A stretch of DNA of 36,979 nt from Nemertoderma westbladi (GCA_032718475.1 JAUCBJ010006493.1:1-36979); one strand, 5' to 3'. Counted from the first letter of the stretch, positions 1-10,439 are shown. Notes: generated by a model not told the origin, from the sequence alone. Program-made: numbers and translations.

Positions 1-52
1 TAGCCGTAACGCGACAGTAGGCGTAACGCGATGACACCGTACAAACGGCCCG
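1..52 (+). repeat. Fragment of GCCGAA-type short repeat
   Basis: Two imperfect units contain the motif GTAACGCGA and the stretch ends in GATGACACCGT. The same ending (GACGACACCG) closes the larger cluster at 17308-17420, so this is probably the edge of the same dispersed family. The window cuts it, so its real length is unknown. Confidence 0.45.
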
Positions 53-340
53 GCTGTTGGGTAGACTTATTATTTTTTTATTTTTTCATTTTTTTATTAT
101 TTATTTATGAATGTTAATTGGTAAGCTTTGCTCAGATATGACTTTCAATCATTTGAGTATTGAAAAGTAATTTTAGGAAGTAGGTAGGGTTTGGTAACAA
201 ATCCCGTGAGATGAGATTTATCTAAAATGATTATCATATAATTTATCAGATACTCTTCGGAATATAAGAAGAACTTTATTCACATTGAATAAACGTAATA
301 TAAGATTAGCTAGTAACACAGCCATCATTATCTGAAGGAG

Positions 341-406
341 ACTCGACTCATCCATCACTCAACCAAGGACTAAACTCGACTCATCCATCACTCAACCAAG
401 GACTAA
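341..406. repeat. 33-bp tandem duplication (two copies)
   Basis: A unit beginning ACTCGACTCATCCATCAC starts at 341 and again at 374, nearly identical. It lies in AT-rich DNA and no open frame of note crosses it. Confidence 0.85.
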
Positions 407-990
407 AACTCCCATTACCAAACTCTCAAATCCCAAAGCCCATATTATCCCTTATATCATTTATTAAAATGTACTAGTGAGAAATTTCCTGGGGTGTATT
501 ATTTCATTATTTCATATTATATTACATACTAATAATATTTAATGGAATTAATTGTATAATAAATTATAATTTTATATATATATTATATTTTATATATATA
601 TACTACAGTACTAATGTATTTATCATTTCTAATATATTTATATTTTGGGACTAATATATTTGCCCGGCGGGGAGTATAGGGATAAATATCCGAGTCCGGA
701 GATTTAAAAAACGGTTGATGGCCCCCATACTTTTTATAAAATAACGCGGAATTTACTTCATAATATTAATTAATAAATTATAGCAATACCCGGTAAATAA
801 GAACAAAAATAACATTTAACAATAAAAATACAGAATTTATGTTAATATCACCAAAACCACGTTCAGATACAATTGACAAAATAAACATGCTTCTGCCAAA
901 TAACCAAAGGATCTCGCAATCACAATCGATAAAATATCTAGGTGTATACATGATTTACACTGATTGGGTACGGTGATGTACACTGATTTA
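407..990. other. AT-rich non-coding stretch with (TA)n tracts
   Basis: Dominated by A and T, with TATATATA runs around 574-602. No gene is supported. An open frame on the minus strand continues from the LINE relic to 837, but its last ~50 codons are outside the LINE homology and look like random AT-rich sequence. Confidence 0.6.
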
Positions 991-2621
991 CAGATGGTAT
1001 CCATTTTTGATAGAGCTACCCAAGCCTTTGCTTTCCTAACTTCTATGTCCTTTTTGCTAGTCTCTATCCATGATCCAAGGTACTGGAAGTCGTCGACCTT
1101 CCTTAGTTGATTATTATCAATGGTTGTCAAGTTTCCATCAACATTAAAGGTCATGAATTCGGCCCTCTCCACTTTATTTAGTAGAAGCTGTGCATCTGGT
1201 AGCGTATTAGAGAGCAGAGCGATGTCATCCGCAAAGTCGGTGTCTGTGACTGTAGTTGCCGGATATCTACTACTTCTGCGTTCTTGAAGTGTGAATCCCA
1301 GATCTTCACCCTTTGTGGCCGTCCTCATTGCGTAATCCAGGACAATTACAAATAGTAATGGTGCTAATGTGTACCCTTGCTGTATGCCAGCTAGGATTGA
1401 GAAAAACTCAGTTTCACCATCTGGTGAGAGTTCCTGCGCTTCTGTATCACAATATAACAATCCAATGCCAGCAACAATTACTTCTGGTATTCCATAAGCT
1501 CTTAGGATTTCAAGCATTTTACCGCTATGGATGGAGTCGAATGCCTTCTTGAAGTCCACAAAAGTCATGACTGCGGGGAGCTTCTTTGACTTAATTCTTT
1601 CAATCAGTCTCCGTAGTGCAAGTATCTGAGCTATTGTTGATTTACTTGGTCGAAATCCGTTTTGGCTCTTACGCAGTAGTTTCTCTATGTGAGGCCTAAT
1701 CCTATATAAAATCATTTTATTGTATATTTTGGCAGCTACCACAAGCAGACAGATCCCACGATAGTTTGTTGGTATGCCGAGGTCGCCTTTCTTGGGGAGA
1801 GGCTTTAGTTGACCTATAGTCCAAATTGGTGGTGGCTTTTCCCCTTTTAACATCCGGTTGCAAACATTCAATAATGGTCTGTTTAGCACTCCGGTTTTCC
1901 ATACCTCCGCTGGGATTTCATCTAATCCACTCACTTTATTATTGGACATGATTTTAATGTTTCTTTGGAGTTCGGCAGGTGTGAAGTCCCCTGTTTCTAT
2001 AGGTAGTGTCTTGTCATATATTTTCCTTGTAGGGCTGACCTCGATGTTTGGTGGCTGCCCAACCAAGTTGCTGAAGTGATTTTTCCACTTCCCAACACGT
2101 TCTTCAGGACTATCGGCTTTGAGGCGCCCCTTTGCACAACTTTTCGGACCAGATACCTCATTTACAGTTTGCCAGGTAAGTCTTGATTGTTGCTATATGT
2201 GAGCAGTTGTAATTTCTTCAATTTTATCCTGTATGTACTTTTACTGGCTGATGTTGTTGGCCAATTTAAGATCATCCTTAGCTTTCTCAACCTTGTTAAT
2301 GTTTTCGGTTGTTGGTTGTTTGGTTTTAACTTTGTAGGCTATCTTGAGATCTTCTCTCTTACAAGTAACCTCAGAGTTTTGCCAAGGCACATACTGTTTT
2401 CGTTTGTGTTTCTGGGGGATATGCCTCTTAGCTGATTGCTTGTGGGCTGTTATTATATTCTGGTATATTGAATCGGCTGATTGGTCTTCATCCATTGACT
2501 GAAGTGCTTCAAAGCGGTTTTGAACTTCTACGGTGTAAGCATCCTTTACAGCATTGTCAGTTCTGAGTTTCTCCCAGTCATAGTTGATTTGCTTGCTTGT
2601 CCTGGGTTTGCTGGCCCTCAA
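991..2621 (-). pseudogene. RTE-like non-LTR retrotransposon, family B, copy 1 (RT, decayed)
   Basis: Remains of an APE-type LINE polyprotein. One minus-strand frame runs from about 2621 with two nonsense codons (TAA at 2241, TAG near 2197) and is then open through the reverse transcriptase. Visible motifs: LPKKGD and NYRGI (fingers), motif A FVDFKKAFDS, motif B QQGYTLAPLLF (the usual QGD is QGY here), and motif C FADD at 1224-1235. Against copy 2 (18462-18473 is its FADD) it lacks 13 codons just after the palm, an in-frame 39-bp deletion. The endonuclease is absent. Homology to copy 2 stops at 991, so the 3' end is missing too, which is unusual for a LINE. Family B follows from close similarity to the 17737-19314 copy; RTE-like is inferred from domain style and tails. 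Confidence 0.85.
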
Positions 2622-2639
2622 AAAATTAAAGTTATTCAG

Positions 2640-3590
2640 TCAGTTATTTTAAAGTCCTCAAAGTTATTTAGTCAAATTCAATAATTCATTTGATTACTTA
2701 TGTAAAATATACTGCAAACTCAGAACATGTAGTTTTAACGTATCCATCTTGAACAGCCAAACGCTTTGGGGAATGGCTGCCTAAATCTTTAGGCCACAGC
2801 AACGCAAGGGGGAGGGATGTCCACATCGCATGAAGGAACCCCCACCATTTCGCCCACGCCCATTTGAAATATGACTCGATTGCCTGAAAGCACCAATGTC
2901 AGAGGAGGTAAGTCTTTGATTGATGCCCTTGCCCGCCATAAGTCCTTAGATCAGGGGAATGTGTGACGCCATCCTGGGACGCCGCAAAGTGTAGGAACAA
3001 ATACCTCAGATTCAGACAGGAACCCCTCGGTTAACCTGTACCTCTTACACTTACTCTTAGCACTGAAGGCCTTGCGGTTTGACTGATCTGTCTGAGTCCA
3101 ACGTATTTGCTCAGGCAAGGGGGCAGCTTTCTGCTACCGGCACGAATTTAGGCTAAAGGGCAGTTTACTAACACTCTACCGCGCCCTTGCCACACATACT
3201 GATAGGTATTTGCTGTACACCACCTCAGCAACAAAATTTCTAGAATCAAATTACATACCAGATCAGCTAGATGTACGGTAGTATATTAACACCCTATTCT
3301 CTATTTCACAATAAGAATCTGGTATTAGTGCCGATCGCAGGCGTAGTTACTAACACCGTAATTGCCCGATCGAGTTGTGAATATAGGAGGAAAGAACCCT
3401 TTTGAGATCAGTTTGTAAGTATTGCGCCTTCAGCGCGCGACTAGCTTATTCTAGTAGCTAGCGCCCAGTATTATTACTTCGTTTGAATCACTAAAACCTA
3501 GAATTAGTATTCCGCCCTCTGGCACTTTTTGACTGCTTTTTCTGTCGGCAGTATTGTTCTTTACGCTAGTGTCGTTGACACGCTAGCTCG
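2640..3590. other. Intergenic stretch without recognisable gene
   Basis: Mixed-composition sequence. No long open frame, RNA gene or clear repeat was seen on either strand. The 3' part is probably the promoter side (U3) of the LTR-like module that starts near 3601, but I find no second copy of it here to prove this. Confidence 0.4.
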
Positions 3591-3600
3591 TATAATACCC

Positions 3601-3997
3601 ATATAAATCACACTGTGGCAAGTCTACAGTATTTAGGTCCATTAGATGTAGTTAGGATTTGCTACACAGGGATTGTTTTCCCATGAGTTGGGTCTGTACT
3701 TGTAGACTGTACACCTGCCTCACCAGTTAGAGGCCGGTCATCCTGATTGTCCAGTTACCCTGGGAAATTAATTCGCCCAAGTATTAGACTTGTAAGTGTA
3801 TGTGACTTGTATTAGACGAGTATCAGGCTTCGTTCCTCGCCAGTAGTCATTTGTGTACTTTGGTATTTGTTTATTTAGACACGCCCTGGACTGGGATTTC
3901 TTAGTAGATACTGTACAAACCCGTTATATGCTGCTGTCTTCTACAATAAGGTATTCATTGCTAGGATTCGGTACGCGGTATACTACTGGACCTTACA
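3601..3997 (+). mobile_element. LTR-like leader module (R/U5), plus orientation
   Basis: From about 3615 to 3997 this is a diverged reverse complement of 5050-5404. Shared blocks include ACAGTATTTAGGTCCATT, GATTGTTTTCCCATGAG and the end TACTACTGGACCTTACA. A TATA-like ATATAAA at 3601-3607 lies just upstream of the shared part. All three copies in the window stop at the same TTACA, followed by unrelated sequence (3998, below 5050, below 35989), as expected for an LTR end. The sequence upstream of the TATA does not match the other copies, so the promoter half differs. It may be a solo LTR or part of a lost element. Confidence 0.6.
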
Positions 3998-4815
3998 GTA
4001 AGGGATGTATATATTAATATATATAACTTATTAGGCTATTAGTTACAGTAAACTGTACATAATATTTATGTGCGTTCTGTAACAGTAAGGGATGTCTTAT
4101 TAAATATTTAATAAGATCAGAATTTGTACTGTAATTCAGTAAAGAGAATCTACTTACTTAGAGATACTAGTTTATTCTGTATTTGACTAGCTATAGTTAG
4201 CTTGTTCGTAACTTATTTTGTCTTAGGCCGTGTGTGTGCGGAGTTACCTTTTTTCGGTACTTGAAAAGGTACATAAGGTTTAAAGACCAATTTGTATCAG
4301 TACCTAGGAAAATATTTTTGTAGAGTAGTTCGTAAAACTCTCACCTTCGATTTTCAGGACTCAAGGATTCATTTCTGGACCGCCTCTAGGATCAGGCCGT
4401 TTTTAGCAAGTTTGGGAGGTAAAAGATTCATCCGCGACGCTGGAAACGGAAGATCAAAGGAACATAAGTTTTACAACTCGTGTCGTTTAAGCATAGAGCA
4501 CAGTATTACTCACAATTTGTGGGTTCCACTGTCTAATTTAGGCATTTGTTGGTACTTTATTTTCCCTAGTCGTTGCTGTTTGCCTTATTAGTTGTACTTG
4601 TTGATCTATATTTTGGTAGCGTATACTGCTATCTCCCTTATTTGTACAGATTTAGCTGGTAGGCTAAATTATTATTCTTTATTATATACTATTTTGAATT
4701 TATTTTGTACCGGTTAGGGTATATATAGTACATATATATACCAAGGTAAGTTTGACATTTCGACATTCTGACATTTTGACATTTATTACCCGTATTCGGC
4801 GTATATAATACAGAC
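3998..4815. other. AT-rich stretch between the two facing LTR-like modules
   Basis: Contains GTAAGGGATGT twice (3998 and 4086), palindromic TATATATTAATATATATA and TTATTAAATATTTAATAA, and a 99-codon plus-strand open frame (4292-4591) with no recognisable domain. I do not support a gene here. Confidence 0.5.
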
Positions 4816-5064
4816 ATGAGTGATACACCACACTCAAACAGACACCCATCTACTGACTATGACTCGTGTGACCCAGACAGATCAATAGTAGACGAACGTA
4901 GAAGGAGGACTCGCGATTCCACCGATGTCGCAACACGAAAATCACAACTGGATAGATCGTTCGTCAGTGTATGGAGCGTCGTTGGTGATGTTAGTCGGAC
5001 AGCGTCAGTGATTACTCTACAACAACAGGAAATCGCACACCACCAACAGTGTAAAGTCCAGTAG
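4816..5064 (+). CDS. Small orphan ORF cut off by an LTR-like repeat
   Basis: An 82-codon frame starting with ATG, rich in Ser, Thr, Asp and Arg, beginning MSDTPHSNRHPST. It follows a TATA-like GTATATAATA at 4801-4810. At 5050 it runs straight into the antisense LTR-like module, so its last codons are repeat sequence and any original protein was interrupted. A charged, disordered start is compatible with the N-terminus of a Gag, but there is no domain to prove it. Function unknown; it may not be expressed. Confidence 0.25.
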   Translation: MSDTPHSNRHPSTDYDSCDPDRSIVDERRRRTRDSTDVATRKSQLDRSFVSVWSVVGDVSRTASVITLQQQEIAHHQQCKVQ

Positions 5065-5640
5065 TATACCGCATACCGAATCCTAGTAACGAAATACCCT
5101 ACTGTAGAATCCAGCAGTGTACACGGGTTCGTTACATTATCTGACAAGAAATCCCTGTCCAGGGTGTCTAAATAAACAGATACCAAATACACAAACTACT
5201 ACTGGCAAGGAACGGAGCCTGATGTCTCTTCTAATACTTGGGCGAATCAATTGCCTGGGCTAAATAGACAAACAGGATGCCCGGCCTCTAACCAGTGAGG
5301 CAGATGTACAGTCTACAGATACAGACCAAACTCATGGGAAAACAATCCCCGCAAAGCGAATCCTAACTATCGCCAATGGACCTAAATACTGTAATCTTGC
5401 CGCGGCGACATACCAAATGGCACAGGCAAATGGCACCTTATATAGGAAATCATAATCATAGAATCCACTAGAACATTCTACCACATTCTATGAGCTCACA
5501 TTGGACCAATAAATTATCAAACGACCTACGATTGGCCCAACTAATCTGTCCATGTGTTGTATGCACTCAATTGGCTTATCTGACTTAATGAAACAGAAAA
5601 TAAATAGCACAAAATATAAATTTCACTGACCCAGAGAGAT
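5050..5640 (-). mobile_element. LTR-like module (U3-R-U5), minus orientation
   Basis: Two parts can be told apart. On the minus strand the first (5640 to about 5424) carries a promoter and is repeated at 9545-9755. The second (about 5404 to 5050) is repeated at 3615-3997 and 35989-36979. The junction lies about 35-45 bp downstream of the TATA box, where transcription should start. The module ends in TTACA at 5050. It directly follows the zinc-knuckle end of a Gag-like pseudogene on the same strand, which fits a 3' LTR. The exact TG start and a polypurine tract were not found. Confidence 0.6.
5438..5574 (-). promoter_or_regulatory. Minus-strand promoter: TATA box and three CCAAT boxes
   Basis: On the minus strand TATATAA lies at 5444-5438, with CCAAT boxes at 5504-5500, 5535-5531 and 5574-5570, about 62, 93 and 132 bp upstream. 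The copy at 9554-9693 keeps all four elements at almost the same spacing, although the DNA between them has diverged. This is a typical Pol II promoter layout and would drive transcription toward lower coordinates. Confidence 0.6.
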
Positions 5641-8126
5641 CCGGTAGATCTCAGATCCGGTATAGAGATATGCTTAGCTCCACATTTCTTGACGTGATGC
5701 CCTGTACCCCCACATCTGCCGCAAATGGTGTTAGCAGGGTACCAAACTCGTTAGTAGATGAGGTCTCCTATAGGATGAGCGCTACCGTCCACGTGATAGT
5801 CTTCATCATCGGGATCAGTCAGTACGTTCGTCTCTGTGGGTTATACACTAACCATGGCATCGCTCTTCTCGAGCTCGCGGATTACTTTTCGCGTCTTCCT
5901 CGGAAGATTCTCCTCTATCTCAATACTTGCCGCAATGGCTCGTCGATTATCGTGGACTCGGTCGGATCTTCATCGGGATGATGAACGGTAGGCACGCGCG
6001 CCTTCCATGATCCATCCGGGTCCGTAATCTCCGTGTGGCATTCCCCGTCGTAGGGTACTAATGTTAACATCGACGGTCTGTCAACGAGACTTCCCGTGTG
6101 GGTGAGATAAACGTCGCGAAAAACGCTGAATCCCGCGCGCGTGAAAACATCACAGTGGGCGTTGGTGGTATAGAATGGTTGAAGGAATTGGTGAAATACT
6201 TCCATATGCATCCTCTCTTCCTCGTAAACTGTATGTCCGTCTCCGAGACATAACGGGTGTCGCTTTAGAGTCCTAGACACAATATCGGCGATGAAACATA
6301 TGTTGACCAATGATTCTATAGCCAAATAATATTGTAGGATTATCCACGGAGGTGAGGTAATCGCCCAGTATACGCACCCTCTCTATTTCAACTGTGATTC
6401 AAACTCGTTGACGTTAGGGGTATCACCTTCTCCATATACGTCTGTATATTTGCTCCTCTTGCTATCCTTATAATCCCAACTGAACATTAGGTATGAGATA
6501 TAGCCGGTTCCAGTTTTGAGTGTGTTATACTCCCGGAAATATCCTTGCTCTATAGCCTTGAGCAACAATGATCTAGTGTCCACGTAAGTGTAAGGTATAG
6601 GCAATCGGTCCTCCTCCTCGGGCATCCCAGCAAAATCGCTAATGAGATCATCCCGTATACCAGATCCAATCTTTAAGATGCTCTTGTCAAGTACGACGTC
6701 AAGCACCGCCTTAGGTAACATCCTAGCCTCTATGTTACAAGCTAGGTCCATGGATTTTACTATCCGCTTAATCATGGCGTGTCGTTGTGATGTCCCCTCC
6801 GGCATCGCCATCTTACGGTCGCTCCGCTGTCGGCTGAAGACATGTAGCACTCCATCTGGCGCTCGAATTTGAATGGTTTTCGAAGTGAGACTCTGCTGAT
6901 GGCTCCCTCCTTTTTTTGTCGTAGAACATGTATCCGTTCTCTTGCAGAGATCGACTCGTCGCGTCCCAGTCGTCGAGTAAATCATCCGTAGGTTTCCATA
7001 TCCTTCCGATGGATTTATCGTCATCGAGGCTAATAGGTTTCCCCATCCAATTGGTCGCGATGTCGGTGTTGGTCTCAATTGTGACTTCGATCCATAATCG
7101 AATCGTCCTCATAAAATATCCTCGCAGGATGCAAGGTGCGATATCCGTCCCCGCACGATCAACTTCCTTAAAGTCGGTAATATGTGGAGGTACATTCCGT
7201 ACGATTTTCTGAACTATTATTCTACGCACCTCTGCAGCCTCTAACACATCGCTAAACATTACTGATGGGAGGAAATCCAGGTTCGATATGATCTCCGTCT
7301 GCACCATCTCGTAGGTCGTATCCTCTCTAATCAGTATGCTAATAGGAAAGTTGGTTGTCCTCGCGACCGACACTACCGCTTGAGTAGAGTGGGGCGGAGG
7401 TTCTCGCGTCATTTCGACATGAGGTATCTGTAGTCTCTGCGACAAACGTTGAGCGAAGGTAATGCTATAAAGTTGTCATCTCCTTGGGTTTGGTTTGATC
7501 GTGGGAGATCCAATAGAATGGTAGGTTTGCGAGCCTTCCGCCAAAAACTCCTCAATCTCGCCTTTTTTGTATGCCGTGTAGGCTCTATATAGGTTAAGAG
7601 CTTCCCTCTTCTCCTGTGTCGACTTGTTGGACTCGTCTATTATCATACTATAGATGTCCGGTTCGACTAGTTTGGGTTCGTAAATCACGATCTCACCCGT
7701 GTTCTGTCCGCTCATTTTGAACAAGTGATACGGATTCGTCAAGGGGTATCTGCCTTCCTGATAATGCAGACTCTGGTGGTTTGGGAATCGCGCTAATATC
7801 GGCTCGGGGTTCTCCGGGTTGAAGCACATAGGGATCGTGTTGTCTTACGCACGCGTACATCCTCCAAAAAAATCTTATCAACGCATCGTAGGGGTATAGC
7901 GCGTTAAATTCCGTGCGTAACTCCTCCGTTCTCTTGTTGTAGCGTTTTGTCGCTGTCACGTAACGTTTTGATCCACCTTTGACTTTGCGAGCTTGGCTGT
8001 ACTCCTTGCCATGCTTTCGACTCCGAGCACGCTAAAGTTCTTGGCTCCATAATGGTTAAACGGTGCCTGGTGCTCCTGTTCCTGCATGAATCCCTGTCTT
8101 TGCCCTTTGTGGATCCTCTCTGCCAT
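5640..8126 (-). pseudogene. Gag-like retroelement gene, broken, without pol
   Basis: A minus-strand coding region of roughly 820 codons. It starts at an ATG at 8126-8124 (first residues MAERIHKGQRQG, not listed as a long ORF) and ends in a CCHC zinc knuckle (5682-5723). Open blocks are 8126-7956, 7959-7693, 7829-7479, 7475-6813, 7078-6386, about 6382-5915 and about 5930-5845. They are separated by frameshifts near 7957, 7820, 6914 (in a 7-A run), 6380 and 5930, plus in-frame stops TGA 7478-7476, TAG 6385-6383 and TAA 5753-5751. The zinc knuckle followed directly by an LTR-like module points to a Gag. No protease, RT, RNase H or integrase motif is visible, so this would be a gag-only, non-autonomous element. 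I do not recognise the family from the N-terminal part. Confidence 0.6.
5682..5723 (-). other. CCHC zinc knuckle motif
   Basis: Minus-strand translation CGRCGGTGHHVKKC fits C-x2-C-x4-H-x4-C exactly. This is the nucleic-acid-binding motif near the C-terminus of many retroelement Gag proteins. The nearest upstream stop in this frame is the TAA at 5753-5751, so today it is separated from the main Gag blocks. It is the best evidence for a retroelement origin of this region. Confidence 0.8.
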
Positions 8127-8129
8127 TAT

Positions 8130-9148
8130 ACGCATATTATCGGTTACATATCATTCCGTATTATCTACACCGTTGTGTCTACTAGAGGAAGCACAAACAG
8201 AGGTTAGATGTGAGGAAACTTAGAGTTTTGTCGGCTTTTGGCTCAACTTTGCTTTAAACCACTACCCATTTGCCTAAGATTTAGGGTTCCGTGTGATTTC
8301 GCACTGGCTCCTAATCCAAAAAATGTGCCGCTAAAAAACGATTTCGGGCAAACTAAATACTCACTTTTTAATCCCAAACTACTTCCCCAAAATAAAGCAG
8401 ACGAGAATTAGTCAGCGTAAAATGAAATAATATACACGACTATCGGAACAAGGCCAATTTTTATTTTTCAAAAAAAATATTGGAAGGCTCGCAAGCCTTC
8501 CATCCGCTCTTGTCCCCCCCCTAATTTTGGTCCCATCCAACCATATCCTAGAATCCGTCCCCTGGAGAATCATTTATCTTAAAAAATTCTAAATCCAAAA
8601 TGGATTATCTAAAAATTTTTGAAAATTGTCTCACTTGTGGGTCCAAGTGGAATTCCATTCCATCTGTACACACAAACCCGAGATTATACATTTTGAAGAT
8701 CTCCGATGACTGATAAATCTATTCCGTGTAATCCCGCAAAGACTGCAGAGTCGGTTATTTGAGTCCCATCTTCATTCCGGAGACTTGAATGTGTCTTATA
8801 AACTGACAAGTAGGTCCACTAATCATAAAAAAATACCTTCTCAATTAAAATTTTGTTCAAAATTTTTGAACGGCGATGTTTGGGGTTTCGACACATGGAC
8901 AGTCGGAAAGAGGACATCGAATTGAGTTGGAAAATTAAAACCCCATCAAATTTGGACCAAGCGTTCCAGAGTTATAGCGGATCGAAAAAAATTCACCCCC
9001 TCAGTCACCAAAAATATAGGGAAATTTAAAATTTTGAAAAAATATATCTTTTGGGTTATTTTTGATGGCGAATTGATTGGCAGTACTGGCTATAAAAATT
9101 TTTTTTTTTCATTTTTGGTCATAAAAAAACATGGAAAAAGTTGCTTGT
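8130..9148. other. AT-rich stretch, no gene seen
   Basis: Many A and T runs. No long open frame, repeat or RNA gene was recognised. If the Gag-like pseudogene and the promoter at 9554-9693 belong to one element, this would be its long untranslated leader, but that is inference. Confidence 0.45.
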
Positions 9149-9350
9149 AGGGACAAAGTCAAACAGTGTGTCTATTATTTGATGTAACTTACATGCTGCT
9201 CGAAGGGCGCAATATCATATATCGAAGGGTCAAGGCCAAATTCATGTGCTGCTCGAAGGGACAAAGTCAAGCAGTGTGTCTATTATTTGATGTAACTCAC
9301 GTGCTGCTCGAAGGGCTCAACTACATATATCGAAGGGTCAAAGCCAAACT
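9149..9350. repeat. 108-bp tandem duplication (two copies)
   Basis: A unit containing ACAAAGTCAAACAGTGTGTC begins near 9153 and recurs near 9261 with few changes. Inside each copy CTGCTCGAAGGG and ATATCGAAGGGTCAA also occur, so shorter internal repeats exist. The period is a multiple of three, which alone explains the 76-codon open frame across it. Confidence 0.85.
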
Positions 9351-9544
9351 CTTTCAAGTCTTTCAAGATAGATATGCTAAAAGCTACATGTTTTGAGTTT
9401 TCAGTGTATTTTTAACGTAAGCGAACACTTTTAAACAAATTAACAAAGTTTTACAAAATATCAAACTTGAACTAAACAAAGTAAAGTTTCAAACAGTTAG
9501 AATTAAGTAAGATAAGTTAAGGATTACAAGTGATAACCAAAGGG

Positions 9545-9755
9545 CAAACGTCACCTTTTATAGTAAATATGAAGCATAGAATCGCACTAGAACATTCTAC
9601 CCCATTTCATGAGCTCGCATTGGCCCAATAAATTATTTAACACATACTATTGGCCCATCCAATCAGTTCCATTTGTTGTACGCACGCTATTGGCTTATCT
9701 ATTTTTAACGAAATTGAAATAAAGATGTGCAAAAATACAAATTTACCGACTAAGA
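9545..9755 (-). promoter_or_regulatory. Second copy of the LTR-type promoter (U3-like)
   Basis: About three quarters identical by eye to 5424-5635. It keeps TATAAAA (9562-9554 minus) and CCAAT boxes at 9623-9619, 9653-9649 and 9693-9689. Downstream of the TATA box the two copies are unrelated, so only the promoter module is shared. It could be the 5' LTR promoter of the gag-only element, or the body of a tRNA-derived SINE because a tRNA-like sequence abuts it. Confidence 0.55.
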
Positions 9756-9816
9756 TTTGTACCCTCGACCTAACATACGCACGACCTACGCGCTAACCTA
9801 CTGGGCCACTGGACCA
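9750..9816 (-). other. tRNA-derived sequence (SINE head or tRNA relic)
   Basis: The minus strand reads TGGCCCAGTAGG (9808-9797), a perfect Pol III A box, followed about 35-40 nt later by GGTCGAGGGTACAAATC (9770-9754), a B box with one damaged position (GGGTACAA where GGGTTCAA is usual). Between them GGTTAGCGCGTAGGTCGTGCG resembles D and anticodon arms, but the stems are imperfect, so it is not a functional tRNA. Confidence 0.5.
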
Positions 9817-9976
9817 GGTGATATACGAGTGCCATAATGTTTTAGATATGGTAAATATATGGTTTTATAACTAAATAGTAAAATCAAGGCAAATATATCT
9901 AAATTGTAAAGTTTTTACGTAGAACTAATGTACAAATAGCTACTCATAGCGAGATATTTCCACAACTTGCTCTCAT

Positions 9977-10399
9977 CTACCTTTCCTCCTTTCTTGGCAT
10001 CATTGAGGATCCTTCTTGTGGCGATGTATCCTCGTCGTAGATGATCACTGGTCGCCACGACCTCCTCCGGAATATCCTGTTCTCCTCGTCATGCCGGCGT
10101 CGCACCGTCGGCCCCACTGTTGCCGTTCCAGTGGGCTGCTCGCCGCCTATAGTTACTGGTTGGCTGTTGACCCTGGTGCTCCTCTCGCCGCTCTCGTCCC
10201 GTCTCGACTCGCATTCCTCATCACCGTGTACCCGTCTGCCTTCCTCCTCTCATACTGAACCGTCATCCTTCGGCGAATCCGGGGTGACAAGCTGGTACCG
10301 CGTCGTCGCCGCCTCCCGAATCGTCGCATCTCAGTCGCTGGGAGTTCGCGGCAGACTTCCGCCCTTCTCCGAACCTTGGGGCGTTCTTCCTTTACTCAT
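9977..10399 (-). pseudogene. GC-rich decayed coding block, possibly Gag N-terminus
   Basis: This island is clearly more GC-rich than its neighbours. The minus strand has an ATG at 10399-10397 (MSKGRTPQGSEK...) that stops after 18 codons. An open frame rich in Glu, Arg, Ser and Pro lies between a TGA at 10252-10250 and a TAG at 9979-9977. Charged, low-complexity composition is compatible with the disordered start of a Gag-like protein, but no domain is visible. Plus-strand frames over the same DNA look like shadows. Confidence 0.3.
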
Positions 10400-10439
10400 G
10401 TTGGCGCTGATGTTTTTCTAATGGTCTCGTCATTGGTTT

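Noticed and set aside
4292-4591. 99-codon plus-strand frame
   Set aside because: No domain, low-complexity surroundings, and no promoter or splice context that would distinguish it from chance.
5670-5981. 103-codon plus-strand frame
   Set aside because: Antisense to the zinc-knuckle end of the Gag-like pseudogene, which has much stronger motif support.
6905-6925. Programmed -1 frameshift at the 7-A run of the Gag-like gene
   Set aside because: The downstream coding frame requires a +1 shift, not the -1 slip such a site gives. Other breaks nearby (stops and frameshifts) indicate ordinary decay by a one-base gain.
9166-9396. 76-codon plus-strand frame
   Set aside because: Product of a 108-bp tandem duplication (multiple of three); no independent support.
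10016-10421. Two overlapping plus-strand frames (80 and 126 codons)
   Set aside because: GC-rich composition opens several frames; the minus strand gives the more protein-like reading, and even that is broken.
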